From Candidatus Uabimicrobium amorphum (GTDB lineage Bacteria; Planctomycetota; Uabimicrobiia; Uabimicrobiales; Uabimicrobiaceae), in the NCBI RefSeq assembly GCF_009002475.1, contig NZ_AP019860.1:6586501-6650500 (forward strand): a stretch of 64,000 nucleotides of DNA, in the 5' to 3' direction. Each line of letters begins with the position of its first letter. The stretch's first letter is position 1. The notes under the pieces were generated by a model that ran no database searches, had not been told where the DNA came from, and saw nothing but the letters and a program-made list of their open reading frames with translations. Positions 62,952 to 64,000 of this stretch are shown piece after piece. The position numbers and the translations under genes are program-made.

Positions 62952-64000
62952 TTATTGGTGATCGTAGCCGGTTACCATCCACTTGTCGCCAGTCCAGTCG
63001 ACAAATAAACGTACGTGTGACTTTTTGCCATCTTTTGTCTTGAGACTTAGTTTGTAGCCCACAACGGTTTGATCGCTTACGGCATATTCCATCCAATCAT
63101 TGTCGTTTAATAAATGTTGAATGGCTTTGTGGGCGTTTTGGTGTATTTTTGTTGTGGCAGCTGGTGGACAATTAGAGAATTCTACTTGCGTTTCCATCGC
63201 AAATGCTTCGTCTGCTTCGTCTGTCCCGTACAAACATTCCACGGAGATTTCCGAGGCATCTAAAGGTTTAGCGCTGACCCATTTTTTTAAATCAGTGACA
63301 TCGCTATTTATGTCAAAATCAAGGCGTTTGACGTCGAAATAATTTTTTCGGGTGGATTTGTAGTGAGCGACTTTTTCTAGAGCTTGTTGGTCTTTTGCTT
63401 CGATTGCCGCGACAAATTTTTGAACGGTTTCCCAGGGGGAAGTCCAATTTTGTTGACCTGGACCATCGACTCCGATTCCCCCTGCTGGTGTCGCTTTTCG
63501 AATATGAGCTCTATCTATGGCAAGTACACCCCATTTACCATTTTTACGTGCGGTGGTGATTTCCGTTTTGGTTTTGTGAGAGCCTTCACATTCAAATTGG
63601 TACTCTACTTTGATGTCACCGTCAACTTTGTCTAGGTCAGAACTTAACACCATCCACTGAAATAACTTATTTGCAGTTTTTCTAAGTTTGCTTTGCATAC
63701 CATAGGACGACGCCCATTTTTCATCTACCCTTAATGTGGCTTCCTGCTCTACTTCACCACCGTTTGCAAATTCCATCTTAATTTCCATTTCAAACTCGGG
63801 CCAGATGTGTCTGTTACTTTTGTTGGTGAGCATATTGTCAATGGCGGTAACGTCAAAATCCTCGATTTTGAAAGACTTGCCTTCTTCAACGTGAACAAAC
63901 TTTTTCGCTGTGTCCGCATCTTTGGCGCGTACAGCACGCAAAAAACGGTGTATGGTATTCCATGAGTTGTGTGGTAGTTTTTTATCTATGATTGTGCGAA
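62952..64000 (-). CDS. hypothetical protein with two tandem homologous domains, 5' end outside window
   Basis: The frame is open to the right edge, so the start lies beyond 64000; an internal ATG/GTG at 63941 is not the true start. Two copies of one domain are visible: NSWNTIHRFLRAVRAKDADT ... and SPWETVQKFVAAIEAKDQQA .... Each is about 165 residues, with an N-terminal helix pair followed by strands (FEMEIKMEFANGG, VEYQFECEG; METQVEFSNCP, YKLSLKTKDG). The helix-then-sheet layout resembles SnoaL/NTF2-like folds, but I do not recognise the family. Each copy ends with a WGVLAID/WMVTGYD-type strand. Function unknown. Confidence 0.75.
   Translation of the reverse strand, partial: RTIIDKKLPHNSWNTIHRFLRAVRAKDADTAKKFVHVEEGKSFKIEDFDVTAIDNMLTNKSNRHIWPEFEMEIKMEFANGGEVEQEATLRVDEKWASSYGMQSKLRKTANKLFQWMVLSSDLDKVDGDIKVEYQFECEGSHKTKTEITTARKNGKWGVLAIDRAHIRKATPAGGIGVDGPGQQNWTSPWETVQKFVAAIEAKDQQALEKVAHYKSTRKNYFDVKRLDFDINSDVTDLKKWVSAKPLDASEISVECLYGTDEADEAFAMETQVEFSNCPPAATTKIHQNAHKAIQHLLNDNDWMEYAVSDQTVVGYKLSLKTKDGKKSHVRLFVDWTGDKWMVTGYDHQ

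Noticed and set aside
1..64000. tRNA or rRNA genes
   Set aside because: I looked for T-loop/acceptor patterns and conserved rRNA stretches in all gaps and saw none; a covariance-model scan could still find one.

Overview
The window is A+T-rich bacterial chromosome dominated by very large repeat proteins: HEAT, WD40, TPR and LRR repeats joined to Hanks-type Ser/Thr kinases, pseudokinases and caspase-fold peptidases. With lipoproteins, a Tat-exported oxidase and many predicted membrane and secreted proteins, this points to a complex Planctomycetota-like organism (I would guess the low-GC Uabimicrobium type). That assignment is inference from gene content; there is no rRNA or tRNA here to confirm it. 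UGA is a normal stop (for example at 31980 and 33787), yet two genes carry an in-frame UGA followed by a bacterial SECIS-like hairpin, so the organism very probably makes selenoproteins. Layout: 1-2312 is the 3' part of a HEAT-repeat gene. 2655-5926 is a REP-associated (Y1/RayT-like) transposase gene split exactly at an Asn codon by a 2,555-bp serine-recombinase element. 6391-7518 encodes a fusion with a Vsr/DUF559-like nuclease end. 8188-16707 encodes a secreted caspase-WD40 giant of about 2,840 residues with 29 highly similar WD40 units, followed on the same strand by a second secreted caspase-like gene (17197-17967) whose C-terminal domain has been frameshifted off. 18635-23998 holds an FHA-pseudokinase, a tandem double pseudokinase, a tiny membrane protein and an active kinase-TPR protein. 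24333-30555 holds an LRR-Sel1 membrane protein, a small acidic protein, a membrane metallophosphoesterase and a second kinase-TPR protein. 30946-35426 is mostly metabolic: amidohydrolase, methyltransferase, DUF4105 membrane protein, aldo/keto reductase and a small membrane protein. 35887-37782 encodes an eCIS-type (DUF4157) effector with a RelA/SpoT-like C-terminal domain. 37861-43475 encodes an S9 peptidase and a third kinase-TPR protein. 43702-50961 holds small membrane and secreted proteins, an epimerase, a selenocysteine thioredoxin-like lipoprotein, a STAS-type protein, a serine hydrolase and a selenocysteine ArsM-like methyltransferase. 51613-56076 encodes a kinase-WD40 protein. 56197-59438 holds an MBL-like protein, a flavin amine oxidase and an APH-type kinase. 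59782-62700 is a coupled WD40 and formylglycine-generating-enzyme-like pair, followed by a CAGGAT repeat and a truncated gene at the right edge. Signs that the repeat proteins form one mix-and-match signalling repertoire: the caspase giant and the 1487-residue kinase share homologous segments on both sides of their WD40 arrays (a RECG...YIK...LRE segment before, a WL...LF...RxLW segment after). The caspase giant also carries four copies of an 80-residue 'YAWxGN' module that ends the HEAT protein. So the same sensing and scaffold parts appear to be attached to either a protease or a kinase head. A short intergenic motif (AATATAGTGACAGACTCGCA and variants) recurs across the window.
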